DNA of 64,000 nt. Origin: Mauremys mutica (lineage: Eukaryota > Chordata > Testudines > Geoemydidae). Under the pieces are notes generated by a model, which had not been told where the DNA came from, did not search any database, and worked only from the letters and a program-made list of their open reading frames with translations. The position numbers were made by a program, and so were the translations under genes. The stretch spans positions 23,496,486 to 23,560,485 of the forward strand of contig NC_059093.1 of NCBI RefSeq assembly GCF_020497125.1. The letters are read 5' to 3'. Below, piece after piece: positions 23,441 to 34,303 of the stretch (within the stretch, counting starts at the first letter, position 1; each line of letters opens with the position of its first letter).

Positions 23441-24069
23441 TTGACAAACAGTCCCAAAACAGAGCCCTCTACAGAGACCTCAGAGCCTGAGGATGTGCCA
23501 TTCTCCCAACCTGAAAGGAGGCTTTGAGTATCAGTGCCAGTCCAGGTACTGGAGGCAGTGGATCAGATCCTGTTCTGATAAGAAAGAGTTCTCTCACCAG
23601 CTTTCAAAGCAGTACTGGGGAAGGGGCTCTCACTGATTCTGGTTCCTCTAAGATGCGATCCTCAGAAGAAAAGGATCTGGAGAATTATGGTAACACATGG
23701 TAGGAGCCTGGTTACAGGGCTGTGGATGCTGCATTAGGTACCAGAGAGTCTTATGAGATTATGTTGGTGCTCACAGTGCTGATGTTCCAAAGAGGACAGT
23801 ACTGGGGAGGGAGCCAGGTGCTGGTCTGGGTGGTCTCTCTAACCCTTGAGATAGTCGTAGAGGCCCTGGTTTTAGATGTATCTTGGTGCCTGGAGGTGTC
23901 AGATGGTTCTAAGGTAGGGGCTTCTGGGTGTTGTTTGGCTGAAGGCTCTCCATTTGGGGCTTCTCAGGCAGTACCGGGGCTTCAGTACTTGCATCAGCTG
24001 GAGCCACTAAACCCATTGTGGGATGCAAGATCTCCTGAGAGTCAGCTCTATGAGGTAACATTCCTCTTT

Positions 24070-24387
24070 CTAGAATCTTAAGTAGGAGCGAGGTGCTTTC
24101 TTCTTTTTGAGGGTTTCATCTCTGGAACTGCCCTTGGAGCTCCAGAAGTCACTGGAGCATTCTAAGAAGTTAACAAAGATGTATGGGGTATGGGTTGGGG
24201 AAACGGACTCCATTGGAGTTTGGACACATTCCATTAGGAGGAGCTTCAGCCTATCCTCTCTATCTTTGTGCGCCCTATCTTTGAATCCTGTGCAAACTTT
24301 ACACTTCAATGGTACGTGAGTTTCTCCAAGACTCTGGAGACTAGAGTGCCCATCACTAGGGGGAAAGACCTGTGACAGGCCTGGCAA
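24070..24387 (-). pseudogene. DIRS-like ORF1 (gag-like) N-terminal remnant
   Basis: The 105-codon minus-strand frame contains LGETHVPLKCKVCTGF, then a Lys/Arg-rich helix (HKDREDRLKLL) and a KKKK run. The C-x2-C pair after LGE-H is the arrangement I recall for the ORF1 zinc-like motif of DIRS elements in reptile genomes. There is no intact continuation, because stops and a later insertion follow downstream. Confidence 0.55.
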
Positions 24388-24765
24388 GGCTTGAACCCCA
24401 GGGACTTAGGTGTAACACAGGGAAGTGCCAGAGAACAAAAGAGACAAGAAGTTGGGGGGGGGGGAGACCCCTCCAAGCACTAATTGTACTACAACTAAGA
24501 AAATTTTTTACTAGGAAATAAAGGCGGGAAGTAAATGAAAGCAGTGGACACCACAGCTGCTCCTGCTTGAGCTGCAGACAGTTGAGAAGGTAATGGAGTG
24601 GCAGCAGGTTGGTGTCTTCTTACATGCCCTTGCATGGGAGCAGAAGGTACTGCTCTGTGCATAGGCAGACCCCCAGATACAGCTATTTAAAATCTCTGGT
24701 CAAGAATGCACAGGCATGCACGTGTCCTATGTGGCACACCCATAGGGACAGATATTCGAAGAACT

Positions 24766-25689
24766 AACCCTTTCTTCCCTATCAGGGACTGTTTGAAACT
24801 TTAACCAATATTTACTGTCTTTGATAGGGTTTGACTGTTTGTTTTGCATAATTAATCAATTTCAGTTTCAATGCTCTTTGCCTCATTTTGATTCTTTTCC
24901 GTTTGTGTGGTTCAATCAATAAATTCAGTCTTTGGCATGAATTTCCTAATGTGTCTGCCATAGTACCGGAAGGCTGAGGTCGCTGTATACCAAATCCTGT
25001 ATATCAATGTTGTTTAACAACAGTGACTAGGTCGTTAATGCCTTTGCCACTTTGAGCCCATATATTCTATCTAAATTAATACAACAGGAGTCAGTGTGGG
25101 ACAAAACATAGGGCCACTTGTAGAAGTAGAAAAGTAATCAATCAAAGCTGCACTCACTGGTAGAGTGAAGACTGGGGTCAACAGGTCAAAGTAGAAGACT
25201 TAAAGGACATAGTGGGGTTAACTGGTGATGGGCTTTGGAGATATGGAGTCGTCTCAGAGAGAGGTCTGAGTCCAGCATGACCTTGACAGTTCCTTCACTG
25301 GAATGTAGGATCTTGTTGGGGTCCAACAGGGCAGTCCCTGAACTATAGTAAAATACTATGATGCTATTATGTTTGTAATCTACCAGTTTAACATATGACA
25401 TTGCTCTCAGAGGAATGCATGGCAATATTAAGGTCAAACAGCAATCTCATTACAAAAGCAAAGAGAAGTATTAGGGTCCTATGTTTTCCACCTACCAAGT
25501 TAAAAATATGACATTAACCCCATAGGACCATTTCTCAACACAATGCAATAAGTGCTCTTTTGGACCTTAGTATCCTAATGTATTTTAATTAGGGCCCTGT
25601 AATTTTTAATTTGGTCAGTGAAAAATATAATAGGATCCTTAGTCTCTCCCGCCTGCTTGCAGCCCAATCAGCACACAATTGGGGCCAAT
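24766..25689. other. No gene recognised
   Basis: No exon-like open frame or clear repeat was identified. AATAAA-like signals in 'caatcaataaattcag' (about 24915) may belong to another old LTR, but I cannot define its ends. Confidence 0.4.
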
Positions 25690-26344
25690 GTGACATCCTC
25701 AGGGCTGTAACTAGGGTGGGGCAGGAGGGGCACCTGCGCCACGCAGAGAGCTGCAGGATCAGGCCCAGCATCAACACCCCCCGCAGGACTGGGCCCAGCA
25801 GCATCAGTCCCTCCTCCCCCTGGCAGGCTGGGGCCCAGCAGCATCAGCAGGAAGTAAGGGTGCTCAGCACCCCCGCACCCTGCAGGCTTGCAGGTCCAGT
25901 GACCCCAGCTGGAGCAGGCTCCCAGGCACTAGGACTGCAGCAGCAGGCCGGCAGAATGGCTGAGCTACTTGCAGCTGAGGTAAGAGACCAGTGAGAAGGG
26001 GGGTGCAGGGGACTAGAGCCACAGGGAGGGGATGCCGGGGGCTAGGGCTGCAGGGAGGGGAGTGCAGTTGGTGAATGGGGGACAGATTCTAGATGGGGGA
26101 ACTGGTGGCTGGGATGAGTCCCTGGATGGGGGGGCGCTAGATATTGGGACAATTCTTGAATGGGGGTGGGGGGGTGAGTGCTTGGAGGCACACTGGGGGG
26201 GGGGGGGTTGGATGCAGTTGCTGAGGGCCGTTCCTAGGTGGGGGACTGGATGTTGCAGTCCCCGGGGGAGAGTGCACCCTGTCTCTCTGCAAGGCAGACA
26301 CTTGTGCCAACCCAGTGTTCTGGGGTGTGTGTGTGTCTGGATAG

Positions 26345-26769
26345 TGTGGAGGCCAAGAATTAATTAATAAAGGTTTGAAGGGATCTTAATGTATGTTAGC
26401 TAATTAGCAGAGGTTAAGATGTTACCCTGTATCTGGTGCAGAGTGAATTGTGTGAAAAGTCGTTACGACCTTGTGAATTGCAGTCTTGTTTTCTGTTCTA
26501 GTATTGCAGACAAATAAGATAACGAATAGGCTTATGTATAAACAAATGCAAATGTTTACTTTTACTGTCTCCAGGTTTGCTAGCCACTGTCTGTTAAGAA
26601 GGTATAAAAATTATTATGATTGTTTACTAATTGAGAGAGATCCGTCCAGGACAAGGGGCAACCCAGTTCCTGACACTCTCTCCCTCTTGTGTTCACTAGA
26701 GTATTATAATAAAGTATTTGTTTTTGCTGCACCCAAACATAAAAGCGAGAACTGAGTTTTTCTTCGACA
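26345..26769 (+). repeat. 5' LTR of the provirus
   Basis: 425 bp, from TGTGGAGGCC to TTCTTCGACA. It contains a TATA-like 'ggtataaaaatt' near 26600 and a polyadenylation hexamer in 'tataataaagta' near 26705, so U3-R-U5 can be placed. It is identical to the 3' LTR except C at 26766 (T at 33028). The 89-codon frame inside is found in both LTRs and is not a gene. Confidence 0.95.
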
Positions 26770-26772
26770 ATT

Positions 26773-26790
26773 TGGGGGCTCGTCCGGGAT
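26773..26790 (+). promoter_or_regulatory. Primer-binding site, tRNA-Pro type
   Basis: The 18 bases 'tgggggctcgtccgggat' lie three bases after the LTR end. This is the complement of the tRNA-Pro 3' end used as primer by many gammaretroviruses. Confidence 0.92.
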
Positions 26791-27572
26791 GGCAACGCCC
26801 ACGGACACACAGACGGCTGCTACGGATCGTTCCCCTTCGAACCCCATGGCGCCACAATAGAGGTAAGAGACCTTTTGAAATCTCTATTGGGGTATCGGAG
26901 GAGGACTGTCTGTGGGGGACGTCTGTTTCTGCTGGGCTCACGCCATCTGAACTTTTTGACTGTGCAGCAGGATCAAATGCAGAGTGGTATTGGGGAGAGG
27001 CCCCAATAAGGTTAGTTTATAGCAGTACTGGGAACTGCTGAGTTGGCCAACAGGTAATGCATAAGGTAATGCATTAGAATGCACCGGTGCTGAGGGGTTT
27101 TTACCGCCTCAAGAGGGGTTGTCATACCGCCTCATGGTATTGGTCCGGACCAGGTAACGATGCATCTTGGTTAAAAAAAAAAAAAAAAAATTTAAAAAGG
27201 TTAAAAAAGGGTTAAATAGAGGAAAAGAGGCCTTGGTGTGTGTGTGTGTGTATACCTGTGTGAGTGTTTGTTACTGGAAGACGCCCAGATTGCCCTGTGA
27301 AGCGATTGCTAATGATCAGGAGTAGTCTAACGCAAGCCCAGTAACTAGTGGATCTTTAGGAGATCCGACCCACGGTGGGCTGACTCAGCTTGGCATAGTC
27401 CGGCGAGGAAGCTGCCTGGGTCTAGGAGTGTGTGAACCCATCTTCCCTCCCTTTCCCTTCTGTGTGGGCTACTGACAATCTGATCGTATTGGCTGGCAAA
27501 CTAAACCCCTTTCAGAATTGGTGACAGTTGCAAATCATTGTACGGCTTGCATAGACCAGAAGAAAGCAACTA
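26791..27572 (+). other. Proviral leader and gag-deleted segment
   Basis: Where gag and protease should be, there are about 780 bases with no matrix, capsid, nucleocapsid or protease frame. It contains a run of 19 A at 27172-27190 and a TG dinucleotide run near 27235. A TAG sits immediately before the pol frame at 27571. I infer an internal deletion joining the leader to mid-RT. Confidence 0.75.
26858..26868 (+). promoter_or_regulatory. Candidate major splice donor in the leader
   Basis: 'agaggtaagag' in the leader, about 90 bases after the LTR, is a strong AG/GTAAGA donor. It could generate the env mRNA. The matching acceptor before 29986 was not identified. Confidence 0.55.
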
Positions 27573-30104
27573 GTGAAAGCAACTCTTCCCAGCAAAGCAT
27601 CCCAGGAAAAACTCCAACTGTGTCAACCCAAGGTTTATTATCTTGGTCATGATATTTCTCATGGCAAGCGTCATTTATCAGACTCTCGTGTTTCAGCTCT
27701 TTTAAATATGCCTAGGCCTAGTACTGTTTCTCAAATGCGTACTTTTCTGGGCATGACTGGATATTGCAGACAGTGGATTTTAGGTTATGCAACAGTGATT
27801 AAACCCTTACAGGATCTGACTAAGTCTGGTACCCCTGAACCTCTTCCTTGGCCCCCAGAGGCTGAGAGCGCTTTTGTTGCTATTAAACAGAGACTATCTA
27901 CTGCTCCGGCCCTGGGACTTCCTGATTATACTAAACCATTTACTCTTTTCTGTCATGAGCGTAATGGGTTTGCTTTGGCTGTACTAACGCAAAAGCACGG
28001 GGACAAACACCGTCCAATTGCCTACTACAGTACTGCCCTAGACGCTGTGGCGGTAGGATTTCCCCCTTGTTTACGGGCTGTAGCGGCCGCGGCCCTTTCT
28101 GTTCAGTTATCTGAATCTATTGTATTGGGTTCTCCTTTGAGTGTGTGTGTTCCGCATGCTGTGGCTGCACTCTTGTTGAAATCTAGGACGCAGCATTTAT
28201 CCGCTTCTCGTCTTATCAAATATGAACTGGTTTTGCTATCTTCCTCTCATATTACTTTGGCTCGTTGCCCTGTTCTTAATCCAGCCTCTTTGTTGCCTGG
28301 GCCTGAAGATGGAACCCCACATGATTGTGTGTTTGTAACGTCTGTTCTTACTCGTCCTAGAGATGATTTACTGGATGTGCCTTTGCAGAATCCTGATCTC
28401 CTTTATTTTGTGGATGGCTCGTGTTTGCGAGATTCTAAGGGTAAATTAGTTGCTGGTTATGCTGTCTGCACTACCTGTGCTGTTGTTGAAAGTGCTTTCC
28501 TTTCTTCAGTGTTTTCCTCTCAAGTAGCTGAACTTGTGGCTTTGACTCGAGCTTGTGTTCTGGCTCGAGATCAAACGGTCACTATCTATACGGATTCTCG
28601 TTATGCTTTTGGAGTGGTTCATGATTTTGGATTGCTTTGGAAATATAGAGGCTTCCTTACATCCACTGGTTCTCCTATTAAGAATGGTTTTTATGTTTCT
28701 GCTCTTTTGGATGCTCTTTTGTTGCCTAAAGCTATAGCTGTTGTTAAATGTACTGCTCACAAGACCCCTCATGATGAAGTTACCCGTGGGAATGCTCTAG
28801 CTGACTCTGCAGCTAGAACAGCGGCTCTTTCTGCACCTCAGGCTGTACATTCCTGTGTACTGATAGAGCAGCCTTCACTGGCCTCCCTTGACGATCTGGC
28901 TAAGATCCAGGAGGCAGCATCAAGAACTGAGAAGCACTCTTGGAGTGCTGCTGGCTGCATTTTACATTCTGATAATCTTTGGCGTGCCCCGGATGGTCGC
29001 CTGGTGGCACCAAAGATGTTATTGCCCTATCTTGCTCGCATATACCATGGGATGGCACACGTGAGCAAAGGGGGGATGGTTGCTGCAGTTGCCCGAGATT
29101 GGTTTGCACCCATTTTCCCTTCTGTTGCCCATTCCTACTGTCAACACTGTGTGATTTGTCAACAACACAACATTGGTAAAGCTGTTAAAGCTAAGCGAGC
29201 AGCCCACCCTCCTCCTTGGGGACCTTTTGTAAATATTCAGATTGATTTTATTCAAATGTCTAAATGTTGTGTTTATGAATATGTATTGGTTTTAGTTGAT
29301 GTATTTACCAATTGGGTTGAAGCTTTTCCCTGCAGGAAGGCAGATGCCAGGACTGTTGTGAAACTTCTGCTTAAGGATTTTGTCCCTCGTTTTGGCATTC
29401 CTGTGAGTATCAACAGTGATCGTGGAACTCACTTTACTGGACAGATTGTAAAGGAGTTATGTACAGCTTTGCAGATCCAACACAACCTTCACTGCCCTCA
29501 TCACCCACAATCTGCTGGGACAGTGGAACGCCAGAACGGGATTTTAAAAAATAAACTGGCCAAGATTTGTGCTGAAACGAACTTAAAGTGGCCAGATGCC
29601 CTTCCATTGGCACTGATGAGTATGAGAGCCATTCCCAATCGAAAGACTGGACTCAGCCCTCATGAGATTTTGACGGGGCGCCCAATGCGACTACCAATTG
29701 CACCCCCACTGACCTTAGCTCAGATGGACATTCATTTGATGGATGATATAATGCTTAAGTATTGTCAGGCACTAATGAAATGTGTTAAGTCTTTTTATAC
29801 ACAGGTGAAGGAAGCCTTACCGAAGGATCCTGTGCAACCTTGCCACTCGTTGGAACCGGGAGACTGGGTCTACATAAAGGTCCATCAACGAAAGACTGCC
29901 CTGGCTCCACGCTGGAAAGGCCCTTTCCAAGTCCTGTTGACTACCAACACTGCTGTGAAGTGTCAAGGACTACCTGCCTGGACCCATGCATCGCACTGCA
30001 AAAAGACCCCTCCACCTCGGGAGGCCACACCTACTGATGATCAACGTGCTCCTTCTTCTAGCCCTGCTGTTCCTGCTGGACAGCGGAAGAAGAGGACAAG
30101 GTGA
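27573..30104 (+). pseudogene. Truncated retroviral pol: RT connection, RNase H, integrase
   Basis: This is an open frame of about 843 codons with no ATG at its start (a stop lies directly upstream), so it is the 3' part of a deleted pol. It opens in the RT thumb/connection (PSTVSQMRTFLGMTGYCRQW). RNase H follows with its four acidic positions visible: FVDGSC, QVAELVALTRA, IYTDSRYAFG and NALADSAAR. Integrase has an HGMAH...CQHC zinc-binding N-terminus and a core with D (IQIDFIQ), D (NSDRGTHF) and E (TVERQNG) spaced D-35-E. Its C-terminus overlaps env in another frame. RNase H and integrase look intact. The RT catalytic YxDD region and everything upstream are gone. Confidence 0.9.
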
Positions 30105-32571
30105 CGTACTGGTGACCTCTCCCTTGTCCTCTGACGGACCTACTGTGCCTTTGGATTTTTCTAAAGGAATTCCAACATTACAACCCTCTTCCCTTTATCA
30201 TGCTAGACCACGATTGTTTTTGGGGAAGAGGAGAAGATACATTCGTTCTGCAAACTCCTCCAGAGTCCAGGGATTCCTGACTAAAAGAGACATTATGAAC
30301 TGGCCCTGGTGGAAGAAACGAAGCATCGTTTATTGGCAAGGAGGGAACTGTGGGGAGCGTGCTTGGGCGTGTGGGGTTGAATGGTGGCTTGGCTTTCTTC
30401 CAGGGGCAGGGCTCTGTGCTTATGGACAAGTACCCTGGGGATGTACTGCCCTCCCTAATTGGCTTTCAGATAATGACTACCAAAAGCACCTTGCTACCAC
30501 AAAGGTTACCCCCACTAGCCCCTCAACCCTGGCCGTCACTTCTGTAATTTATCCAGATGTAAACGAAATTGTATATTCTAATGAGATTCATTGGCCCCGA
30601 CCTTCCCATCTTAGTGATTTATTAGAATATTGCTCAGAAAGCCTATTTTTTGAAGTTCAACAGACTTCATATGAGAGGACCATTGAGTGGAAAACAAATG
30701 GATCAGTGGCAATAGAGATCCATAATATTACTGCAAATCAGCCCCTAGACTTTAAATATGAAATTGATGGATTCCATAGTGAAGTAGATATGATGGTTAT
30801 TCCTGGAATTTGTGCTATGTTACCTGAAAGAGGCCCTTATTGTTATTTGGTTACCCAATTAGTGAATAATCAAACGACTACCCAAAGAGTTTGTTCTACT
30901 ACTGGAAATTTTACCTGTCTTGAGACCATTCCAGTGACTGATAATGTGACTTGTACTTTATTGCAATACACTCCCTCTTATGCTATTGATATTAATGCCT
31001 CTCAGAAATATATGCAGGTCTACAACCAACAGATGTGGTATAGACCTACGCTGAGGGGAAATGTGCCAGAATATCGGTGGACTGTACTTAACACTACACT
31101 AGGGACTGTGAAGTTTACATTGCCTTTATCTAGTTTTCAGATCACCTCTACATATCCAAATTGTTCCCAAGGGGCTGCCATTAGATTAGCACAACTGAGG
31201 GCCTGGGTTATTTCCTCTAGAAAGAAGAGGGATCTAGCCGGATCCTTGTGGGATGGGGCCAATTCTGCAGCTGCTGTTTGGAATATTTTTAAGACCCAGG
31301 AGCATGATGAGAAATTGGGCCAATTAGAGAAGGCCACTGGCCTGATTTCTGGGGCACAGCTGACACAAGTGCGAACCGGAGTGGGTGAGTTACATGTCAT
31401 TTCCGCCCTTAGTTCTCTGACCCAGAATTTATTGAGAGAAATGGTACTGAATATCACTGAGGCTGGGAAGGCATTGCAGTGGGATCTAGCATGTTCGGAA
31501 ATTCAGGATTTCCTGAATGACCAGCTGATGGCCATTCGGAATGATCTAGTGCACCAAGCTTGGCCCACTGCCCTTACAGACACGTCAGGAGTACCATCTG
31601 ATCTGTGGCCATGGAGACATACTTGGAGACTTTCTGGATGGAAATGTGGACGTTCACAGTGCTCCTTCCAAGCATATGGACCGGTTAAGGGGGTGTGGGC
31701 TCCCACATACCGAATCCTGCCGGGTCCATGGGGAGGATGCATGTGGGATTGGGTGATTCACCGAGATATCTGGGAAGTCAGGCCACCAGATTCTCCAAAT
31801 CGATTTTTGGTTAGTGCTCCTGGGATTACAGCTGATATTTGGATGGGGTTAGGGAATTTATGGACATTTTGGCCGTTAGAACCACCACAGCTTCAGGTTA
31901 TACGGAAACTGAAGCCAGGGGAAGTTGTCACTGTTTATGACAATATTTGCTGGGAGGGTAAAGGTCAAGGGACTACCCTTACAGGACACCCACTTTTTCA
32001 GGCTAATGATAGCTGTGTGTACGTTAATACCACCACATTACGAGATATACATTTTAATCTTACCACTGCTGCAGGCAATCATATTATTTACTGGCCTGCA
32101 GATAGAATGTTACATGTAGCTCTTAGATTTCAGGTATCTTTTAATTGGACTAGGATAGTACCTGATCGGTTTCAGAATTTGCTTTCATTGTTGCCAGAGG
32201 TTCGCAGAATTTCTGAGTTGCAAGGGCAAATTCACATGCTTCAGAATATATATCATGCTGAGCAGAATGCCTTTCATACAGCTTATAGAGTGTCTACTTT
32301 ATGTACTAAGTTTGATGTATTGTGCTTTGTTACCAAAACTGTACGACAACCCCATTATTTTATTCCTATGGGGATGTTATTGTTTGTAGTGTTGTTGGTT
32401 GGTGTGGGATTATGTTATTGTTGTTGTTGTTGTAAAGGACGTAATGATAGTAATACTACTTTTCATGTTCATGCTAATCATGCATTGTCATTACATCCCA
32501 TGAAAACCCCTAAGGTTGAGATGTCTCCTGTAGACTCTGAAATCCATGGTTTAATGCAAATTGAGATTTGA
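29986..32571 (+). CDS. env: Retroviral envelope glycoprotein, full-length open frame
   Basis: 861 codons from ATG at 29986 to TGA, overlapping the end of pol by about 120 bases in another frame. A hydrophobic signal segment (INVLLLLALLFLLDSG) lies at about residues 19-34; a second Met at residue 18 could also start it. A furin-type RKKR at residues 412-415 divides surface and transmembrane subunits. Many N-x-S/T sites are present. The membrane anchor at about 795-812 (MGMLLFVVLLVGVGLC) is followed by a run of five Cys and a 45-residue tail. The transmembrane subunit has about 380 residues before the anchor, about twice the gammaretroviral size, and I see no CX6CC motif or gammaretroviral immunosuppressive-type segment. 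Long subunits of this kind are known in epsilonretroviruses. No stop or frameshift interrupts it. Confidence 0.9.
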   Translation: MHRTAKRPLHLGRPHLLMINVLLLLALLFLLDSGRRGQGDVLVTSPLSSDGPTVPLDFSKGIPTLQPSSLYHARPRLFLGKRRRYIRSANSSRVQGFLTKRDIMNWPWWKKRSIVYWQGGNCGERAWACGVEWWLGFLPGAGLCAYGQVPWGCTALPNWLSDNDYQKHLATTKVTPTSPSTLAVTSVIYPDVNEIVYSNEIHWPRPSHLSDLLEYCSESLFFEVQQTSYERTIEWKTNGSVAIEIHNITANQPLDFKYEIDGFHSEVDMMVIPGICAMLPERGPYCYLVTQLVNNQTTTQRVCSTTGNFTCLETIPVTDNVTCTLLQYTPSYAIDINASQKYMQVYNQQMWYRPTLRGNVPEYRWTVLNTTLGTVKFTLPLSSFQITSTYPNCSQGAAIRLAQLRAWVISSRKKRDLAGSLWDGANSAAAVWNIFKTQEHDEKLGQLEKATGLISGAQLTQVRTGVGELHVISALSSLTQNLLREMVLNITEAGKALQWDLACSEIQDFLNDQLMAIRNDLVHQAWPTALTDTSGVPSDLWPWRHTWRLSGWKCGRSQCSFQAYGPVKGVWAPTYRILPGPWGGCMWDWVIHRDIWEVRPPDSPNRFLVSAPGITADIWMGLGNLWTFWPLEPPQLQVIRKLKPGEVVTVYDNICWEGKGQGTTLTGHPLFQANDSCVYVNTTTLRDIHFNLTTAAGNHIIYWPADRMLHVALRFQVSFNWTRIVPDRFQNLLSLLPEVRRISELQGQIHMLQNIYHAEQNAFHTAYRVSTLCTKFDVLCFVTKTVRQPHYFIPMGMLLFVVLLVGVGLCYCCCCCKGRNDSNTTFHVHANHALSLHPMKTPKVEMSPVDSEIHGLMQIEI

Positions 32572-32594
32572 GGTATTTGTTGTACTAGAAGTAC

Positions 32595-32606
32595 AAAAGG
32601 GGGGAG
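32595..32606 (+). promoter_or_regulatory. Polypurine tract of the provirus
   Basis: 'caaaaggggggag' directly precedes the 3' LTR. It would prime plus-strand DNA synthesis. Confidence 0.9.
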
Positions 32607-33031
32607 TGTGGAGGCCAAGAATTAATTAATAAAGGTTTGAAGGGATCTTAATGTATGTTAGCTAATTAGCAGAGGTTAAGATGTTACCCTGTATCTGGTG
32701 CAGAGTGAATTGTGTGAAAAGTCGTTACGACCTTGTGAATTGCAGTCTTGTTTTCTGTTCTAGTATTGCAGACAAATAAGATAACGAATAGGCTTATGTA
32801 TAAACAAATGCAAATGTTTACTTTTACTGTCTCCAGGTTTGCTAGCCACTGTCTGTTAAGAAGGTATAAAAATTATTATGATTGTTTACTAATTGAGAGA
32901 GATCCGTCCAGGACAAGGGGCAACCCAGTTCCTGACACTCTCTCCCTCTTGTGTTCACTAGAGTATTATAATAAAGTATTTGTTTTTGCTGCACCCAAAC
33001 ATAAAAGCGAGAACTGAGTTTTTCTTTGACA
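32607..33031 (+). repeat. 3' LTR of the provirus
   Basis: 425 bp, TG...CA, one substitution relative to the 5' LTR (T at 33028 against C at 26766). It is directly preceded by the polypurine tract. Confidence 0.95.
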
Positions 33032-33215
33032 ATGCTCTAGGGACAGTGTTGGGGGGGGGGTTCCCCTGGCTGAGAGGGTAGTGGGCCAGTCCCTGGCTGG
33101 GAGGCAACCCCACTCTAGGCTGGGCTCCCTATCTTTGCAGGCAGGCTCTGCCGTCTACTCTCTGCGCTGCTGTGAAGGTGGCAATATATCGTGCCATGCC
33201 ACCCTTACAGTGAAT

Positions 33216-34297
33216 TAATTTTAACAGTTAAGGTTCTGACTTATTTTGCTAATTAAAAATGCTCTTGGTAGACATTTGCCAGTGTTGAAATGAAAGACAC
33301 AACATCAATATGAATTGTGTTGCTGTCATAACAAATACTAACCTTTTTTCAGATGTACAGGAAGCATATATATTGTGTGGATGCAGCCTACATAACACAC
33401 AGAAAGCTGCATATGCGGCCCACAATGGTAAATAGGTTGAGAATCACTTTTTGGAATGACTGGCAAGAGGCTACAGGGCACCATTGTTGTTTCCCACTTC
33501 GTGAACCTGTGCAACTAACACTTGGCCTGCAGGGACATCAGCAGGGAGGTCCATTTTTCTTGGCTGACCCAATGGCCCAAATTAGATCATCTGTTGTCCC
33601 CATTTAAAGTGGCAGATGCTGTTCCTGCAGGTGGTTAGGTGCCATCTATACTATCATAACTAGGCCTCCTAACAATCTTGTCTTTCCTTCCTAATCTACC
33701 CTGCATGCAGCAGGATCATTTTATCTAGAATACTACAACTGGTCTATCAAAGTCAGATGATATTTATAAAATTTTAACTGAAGAGGCTTAAAATTACAAA
33801 CTCCTCTATGGATTAAAAATAGATCAACTCCTAGAGCTCAACTCCCATTCACCAACTGATTTTAATCCACGTCATGATTTATACTGCTAGATCATTAATC
33901 TTGGTCGTCATGTATATTACTACTAAACTGAAGAGCTCTGCATAGCTCAAAACTTAAGTTGGTTGAATAAAAGATGCTACCTCACCAACCTTGTCCAACT
34001 AAATGCTACCACAGGCCAGAAGATTGTATATCTTTTCCCCCTCACTCAGATGCCACATTCCAAACCTTGGGATCCATGGTATTTTATTTACACCATTCCA
34101 CTTTATAAAAACAAAGACCAAACGAATCACCACCATATTTTTTAAAATCAGAGGTTCCCAGTAGCAAATACCATTGACCTCTTTCCATCTGAATCTGTGT
34201 TAATTCGTTGGTCAAGCAGCAAAGGGCTGCCATAGGGCATGTGATGCCTGCACTGTATTTTGTGGGGAAATGAAAGAAATATAACTATGCAGACGTG
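33216..34297. other. No gene recognised; possible decayed hAT at 33220-33445
   Basis: The stretch 'aggttgagaatcactttttg' near 33432 resembles the end of a decayed hAT element, but the partner end is uncertain. The rest, to the NCBP2AS2 3' end, shows no exon or repeat I can support. Confidence 0.35.
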
Positions 34298-34303
34298 TTT
34301 ATT
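34298..34303 (-). terminator. Polyadenylation signal for NCBP2AS2
   Basis: 'tttatt' on the + strand is AATAAA on the minus strand, about 300 bases past the NCBP2AS2 stop. It is the only such hexamer I noticed close downstream. Confidence 0.55.

Larger units (their letters stand above)
20540..24765 (-). mobile_element. Decayed DIRS-like retroelement, 5' end and ORF1, with nested LTRs
   Basis: On the minus strand the element starts near 24765 ('ttcttcgaatatctgtccct', a leader type I associate with DIRS-like elements). It runs into an ORF1 (gag-like) zone with two recognisable remnants, 24070-24387 and 20543-21345. Between them lies a later retroelement insertion block at about 22055-23440. ORF2 (RT, RNase H, tyrosine recombinase) is not seen. 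The region below 20540 is a different repeat, so the element is 3'-truncated. The class call rests on remembered similarity of the ORF1 motifs. Confidence 0.6.
26345..33031 (+). mobile_element. Young class I endogenous retrovirus, gag-less, with intact env
   Basis: This is a complete two-LTR provirus of 6.7 kb. The order is LTR, tRNA-Pro-type primer site, leader with splice donor, about 0.7 kb without gag, truncated pol (RT connection, RNase H, integrase), complete env, polypurine tract, LTR. The two 425-bp LTRs differ at a single base, so the insertion is recent. Gag, protease and the catalytic palm of RT are absent, so it cannot replicate by itself. The Env has a very long transmembrane subunit, and the pol style looks gamma/epsilon-like. 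Host flanks (ATAG on the left, ATGC on the right) do not form a target duplication. Confidence 0.93.
25690..33215. mobile_element. Possible old DNA transposon split by the provirus
   Basis: The left piece starts 'cagggctgtaactagggtgg' at about 25697. The right piece ends 'gccatgccacccttacagtg' at about 33212, whose complement 'cactgtaagggtggca' partly matches the left end. The G-rich texture (polyG at 26198 and 33051) is shared. The provirus at 26345-33031 would have inserted inside it. The evidence is suggestive only. Confidence 0.35.

Noticed and set aside
26486..26755. 89-codon frame repeated exactly at 32748-33017
   Set aside because: The identity is explained by the two LTRs of the provirus. 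The frame covers promoter and polyadenylation sequence.
27573..30104. A complete retroviral pol
   Set aside because: The frame begins after a stop with no ATG and starts in the RT connection. Protease and the RT catalytic palm are absent.
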